NCBI GenBank assembly: GCA_032622095.1 | Contig: CP136065.1 | Location: 113,873,195-113,937,194 of the forward strand | Source of the DNA: Siphonodentalium dalli | Taxonomy: Eukaryota > Mollusca > Scaphopoda > Gadilida > Siphonodentaliidae | Reading direction: 5' to 3' | DNA length: 64,000 bases | Part shown: piece by piece, positions 50,301 through 56,300 of the stretch | Layout: each line of letters starts with the position of its first letter | Position numbering within the stretch: position 1 is the first letter of the stretch | Made by a program: the position numbers and the translations under genes | The notes under the pieces: model-generated | The model's database searches: none | Seen by the model: only the letters and a program-made list of their open reading frames with translations | Told to the model about the DNA's origin: nothing

Positions 50301-53300
50301 CCTTTTCAGTAAAACGGTAGGAAAAGATGCCAACGTTGGTGCCAACAAATTCCCCGATAATAAATTGTTGGAAATTCAAACCTATTGATGGTGTGACAAT
50401 TCCAACAAAAGTTGTGTCAGGTAGGAAACTTTTTTTCAGGATAAATGTTAGCGGGTAGATACAGAAATGCACACAGAAATAAAACAGTAATTATTTCAAA
50501 TTTAAGGATAAGTTACTTTTCCTGCTTCGATGTCCCGCATATTATGCTGAAGAACCTACCCATCTGCTACAAAATCTATCACTTGTGACGTGATGACATT
50601 TCAGCACGTTGTTCCTTTAAAATCGGACAACTGTAATGTCGCATGGATACGCATTGACGCCAGTGATAAACAATCTTCGTCCCTTCTATTGGGGGCAGTC
50701 TATATACCACCAACAGGAACGCGTTATGCGAATGATGACTGGAACTTGAAACTTGAAGATGATATCAGGAAATTTCGACAACAAAATGATCTACTGCTTT
50801 TAACGGGGGATTTTAATTCACGAACAAACAACGTCAGTGACGTTGGCCCCAACCATGACAGGGGGGACATATACCATATTTTTGAAAATACAAATGTTTG
50901 TAACACGGTTAATGAATTTTTGTCGTGTATAGAAGATGAATATTATGATGATGAATGTAATGATGATGATTTTGATAAGACATTTCAGGTCCCAAATCGA
51001 ATATCTCAAGATAAAGGTAAGGTGAACTCCTATGGTTATAAACTTTTGAGTTTATGTAGATTTATGAAATTATTCATCGCCAATGGGAGGTTCGGTGAGG
51101 ATAAATACGGAAAATTTACGTCATCTGATCGCACAGTAATCGATTATGCACTAGGAACGAAACGCCTTTTGAGCAAGATCAAAAACTTCAAAATACATGA
51201 TCACTGTTCTTTATTCTCCGATATACATGGAGCTATAGACTTGGTGTTAAAATTTGATATCCCTAATCGATATATACCAAATAATTTCACCAACGAGAAC
51301 CCCACTGTTGGTGAACAAATGATAAAAACGAAACGATGGGACCCACAGACAGGGAGAATGTTATCCAGAAATATTAATTGCGACGACATTAAGCTTATTG
51401 TTGGTGAACTTAATGATTTGGAAAAAAACAGTTGTTTATCCCAAACAAATATTGATGATATATGTGGACACATAACGAGAACAATAAAAACGGCGGCCGA
51501 TCGTACACTGGGAACTTATAAACCCCAAAACAAAACGCGGGATTATATGCGCAAAGACAAAGCCTGGTTCGATAGGGAGTGTCGGACACTGAGAAATCAA
51601 TTCAACCGTTCAAAGCGCGAGTACAATATAACAAAATCTATTATAGATAACGATAAAATGAAACAATCTTGCGCGAAGTATAGAGGGGTTATGGATAGAA
51701 AAATTAAAGAAATGAGAGTAAAGCAGGTTTCAGAACTTCGAGATGCATCTAAGTATTCAGGTAAGTCATTCTGGGACAGACTTGACAAAATGTGTTCCGA
51801 CAACCAGCCAAAAAAATGCAGAGGAAACGTCACAATAGAACAATTCGAGGAGTACACTGAAAAAAAAATCCGTGTCACCACCATCGTAAGTGTGTCATGT
51901 GACCTATTTGCACATAATATTCTGACACACTTAGCATATTTTATCACAATGTTTGTTAATGTGTCAGATAACACGGCTCTTTTTTCTCTTATTGGCTCAG
52001 ATGTGTCAACTGTTTTTAGTAAAGCTCGCTAGTGTGTCATATTGCTCGATTCCGTGTCATCTGACCAATCCCAATTATTTCGAAAAAAACACATCTTGAT
52101 TTTGTGATACAGAGAGAACATATATACTTTATTATGGAAATGCACAACTGTTCCAAATAAAATATGTTTTGTATGTGCGTGCACCAGATAATCCAATGGG
52201 AATTTCCATTGAGTAACAAACAACTTTTTTTCATAGAATACCAGGACCTATTAGTAATTGAAGGCACGATTGTTTTACTGTTATTTAATAGTCTAAGTAT
52301 ATTTGAGTATAAATATAATGGACAGGGGCAAATATTTTTAGTACGTACTGGTATACATATATGTCGCAAACAAAAATGAGAATTATTACGTGCGTCCCAA
52401 TATATACATTGTATATATATGGCTATATTTTCATGTAGGTGATTCGCGTCCATTGGAATGGGTCAGTATATAGATGTCTCTATTTTTCAGTGTACCTATA
52501 AATGTGTTTTGGCACACTTTTTTTTTTTTTGGAAGGTCATTTGGGGGGGGGGTGGCTAAACCCGGGACACTTATAATTTCCTGTATGAATTTTTATACAA
52601 AAGGCGCGGCATTGTCACGCTACCATCAAAGGGGCATAGCCACCTTCATCAAAATAATATCACCGGGGAAATCTAAGCAGATTTCATCATCATCATTTAT
52701 TGTCTACCATCTATATATAAGACATTCAAGACAAATTACAAATAAATATATACAAGTAATATATACAGTCACGTGTGCATCATCACGCATAATATAATCA
52801 TAATACATTGAATTAATTTCCCTGTTCATTTAAGATCTTTCTAACATGTATTAATCTATAGTCATTTAATTAACTTGATTTATATATATATATCATATAT
52901 GTGGTTATTATTAGGTGCGTATTTATATAACAGAACATTTTGCCGGGCTGGTCCAGCTCGCCAAGAGTAGAGATCGACGCTGGGCGAGCATGACCAACTC
53001 GGGCCCATGTCAAGTTACATGTTATATACGGACCCAAAGCCTACGCTCTATGGTAGATATAATACCATTTACTGCCGAATGAGTTGACTGTGAGTGGGAT
53101 GGATCCACCGCATATGCATACACTGTTCTACATTTCTGAAAATACGCGTCGGTTACTGGCATAACATCACATCAAAAAGATACATCTTCGATCGCCCCCT
53201 CAGTGCACCCCTGTCGCAATAAAACATCGCGTCATTTTGACCTGCACGTGAACATGATTCGGTCCACTTGCTCGCTTACTGACCTAGTATCACAGATGTG

Positions 53301-56300
53301 ATTTTATTATCATGCAATGTCGCTGTTTGGTTCTCTCTTCTAATTCACCGTTTGTTTGAATTAGAGAGAAATTAAAAGAGAATTAGTGATCTAATCACGG
53401 AGTAGGTATTATATTGTTGTTCGTGTCTGTGTAGTTGTCATGAGGTGTCTAATTTACCGAGACTGCTTACTAGTAGACTTTAAGTTAGAGACTTGAATTG
53501 AAAGAGGAGAATCGTGGTTTGTTCGAGTTTTGACGGCACTAGGTCACATCTGTTCGAAAATGTTTGGCTGTTTCTTTTCGCAAGGTTTTTGATTTAAAGA
53601 TTTGTTCTAAATATGACAATACGAGACAGTTCTTTCGTCAACACCAGTCTCTCATGGGCAGCAACTATAGAATGCATCTAGGTAAGTTATCTTCTGTATT
53701 TGTATACGCGTGCAGGTCTAAAGACGGCCCACGGCAACAGGGATGTCGATTTGATTTGCATAGATGGGTGGGGGTGGCACTGAGTTACGATTGGTTCCCC
53801 TTGCCTTATAATATAAGTTGTATTGTAGCACAGTGACATTAAAGCACCGTACACTGCTACATGTGTTGTGTTTTAAATATTTTAATATTTATAATGCCCT
53901 TTCCATTTCTTAGAGTCTTGGGGAAATTATATCCTTTTATTAAGTTTTAAATTATAGTAACCTGATTTTAAACATGTTGACTCAGTGCCATGCCCACTTG
54001 TCTTGTAACCATGTATCGCTTAGGCCAAAGAAAACTAATTTTTAATTTGGGTTCAAAGCCGGAGATACAAAAAGATAATTATTTTGATAATTCTGTTTCA
54101 GATTTGGGTCACACAGTCACCCGCCCAGCACAGTATATTAAGTTTTTGGTTATAACTTATACTATAGGAAGTTGGAAACATAATAACAAGATGTATCTTA
54201 GTTTCTGGTTAATTTCACATTTCAACATATGTAGTCGTTCAATTTAAAAATAAATATTATGGAATTTATAATTAATAAATATTATGGAATTTATTATTAA
54301 TTATAAATTATAATTAATTAATTAATTTATTATTTTATTTGTCGCTCCGAATGCTCCTTATGTCTATCGATAACACTAAAGGACCATTATTATTCCTATG
54401 TCAAAATATATTTCATTCTGGTGTAAATTTGACTGGGTGCATGGCTGTGAGACCCTTTATAGTAGTTATTATTTTATAATTCTACTAGTACATGTATGCA
54501 TATACAATTGATCCCCATCCCTTATTATTATAAATCATTGTTTTCTTTTATTTATGTCCATTTTCAGCTTATTAGCTTCGAGCATACGACTTAAAATTCT
54601 TATATTAATATGATAATGTTTGAGAAATAACTTTGTGCTCGGTCTGATACTGTCAGATCTAAATGAAACTTTCTAGTTTACATATATAAACAATACCATG
54701 ATGTTGTCCATATTCACATGAGGCGTGATTCCCATATTATGCACATATTACTGGACACTGTATACACTCAGCCATAAAACATATATTGCGCTATAAATAA
54801 ACAATTTTAGTGCGATAAATTTTCATATTTAGAATCAGAACTTAATAAAAAGCCAAATATAAGCATATCAAGATTAGAGTTGATTCATTTCTGGCAATTA
54901 TCACATATATGATATAGCATCTGATAAATTATGGCTGTGTGTTATTGTCCATGTACTTAGTTGGTTTGAACCCTTGCCGAGTTCACTATCTGTACCATAT
55001 TTGGTACAGCTGATGGATGGCATGCACATTGATTATTACATGACCATCTAGCCTACAAGGCTCTATGAGTGGTGCTGAATAGTTGAATAGTATTCTTAAG
55101 AATATTTAATATTCTTAAAACCAACAGTAGTGGTTCTAGATCCCCATAATTATGAATACGGTTATTATACCGGTACTTATGGTTTATTAAGTGTATCAGT
55201 AATAAATTGGGATATCATTATTTACTGGGTCCTGTAGATTTTTAAGATTTCTCGGATTAATTTTACCACTGGTCTAATTTTGTCAGTGTATTGGGTGAAA
55301 AGCTCAAAGAGCTTATACATGCTTGGCTTCGAAATGAAATATTTGTCAATCAATCTGTTTCTAAGATAACTTAAGGATTTGCATTCTAAAATTACATGAT
55401 ATTCATCACCAATTCCAGTGTTACATAAATTGCAGATCCTGTCATTGATATCAACATATTCATCTACATGTCCCCAATCCCCAGTTTCAATGGGCAATTT
55501 ATGATTCCGTGTTCTGAATTTAGCCAAGATTATTGCATCTCTTTCCGGTAAGAATTTTAAATATGGTTCCATTCCAAAATCACTTTTGATCAGTCTATAA
55601 AAGGAGTATTTGTTGGAAGAGTCCAATGTGGCTCTCCAAGTCTGGACATATGCATCACTCAGTCTTCTATAGACTGCATTTTTAAACCATTGTGTCCCAT
55701 AGGTATTTTGATAGTGCCAAATATATGACATACCAATTTCATTCAAGATTTTTTCAATATTGCAGATCCACTGAGAAATCAATTCAACCGTTCAAAGCGC
55801 GAGTACAATATAACAAAATCTATTATAGATAACGATAAAATGAAACAATCTTGCGCGAAGTATAGAGGGGTTATGGATAGAAAAATTAAAGAAATGAGAG
55901 TAAAGCAGGTTTCAGAACTTCGAGATGCATCTAAGTATTCAGGTAAGTCATTCTGGGACAGACTTGACAAAATGTGTTCCGACAACCAGCCAAAAAAATG
56001 CAGAGGAAACGTCACAATAGAACAATTCGAGGAGTATACTTTAAAGATTTAAACCTAAACGACTGTAATGATGAATCGAATGTTTCTGACTATGTAAATA
56101 TGAACTTCAACGAACATTACGAGTCGCATCTAAATAGACCTATAACACAAGAAGAGATTGTTAGTGCCGTAAGCAAGCTCAAGAACGGCAAGGCAGTAGG
56201 GGCGGATCAAATATTGAACGAATATATCAAAGAATCGTTTGGTGAAATGATGAGCATTTATGTCCGCTTTTTTAATCTCATTTTGAGTAGTGGGCATTTT

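Noticed and set aside
50590-52032. 480-codon frame as a host gene
   Set aside because: It is LINE endonuclease and linker followed by read-through into inserted sequence.
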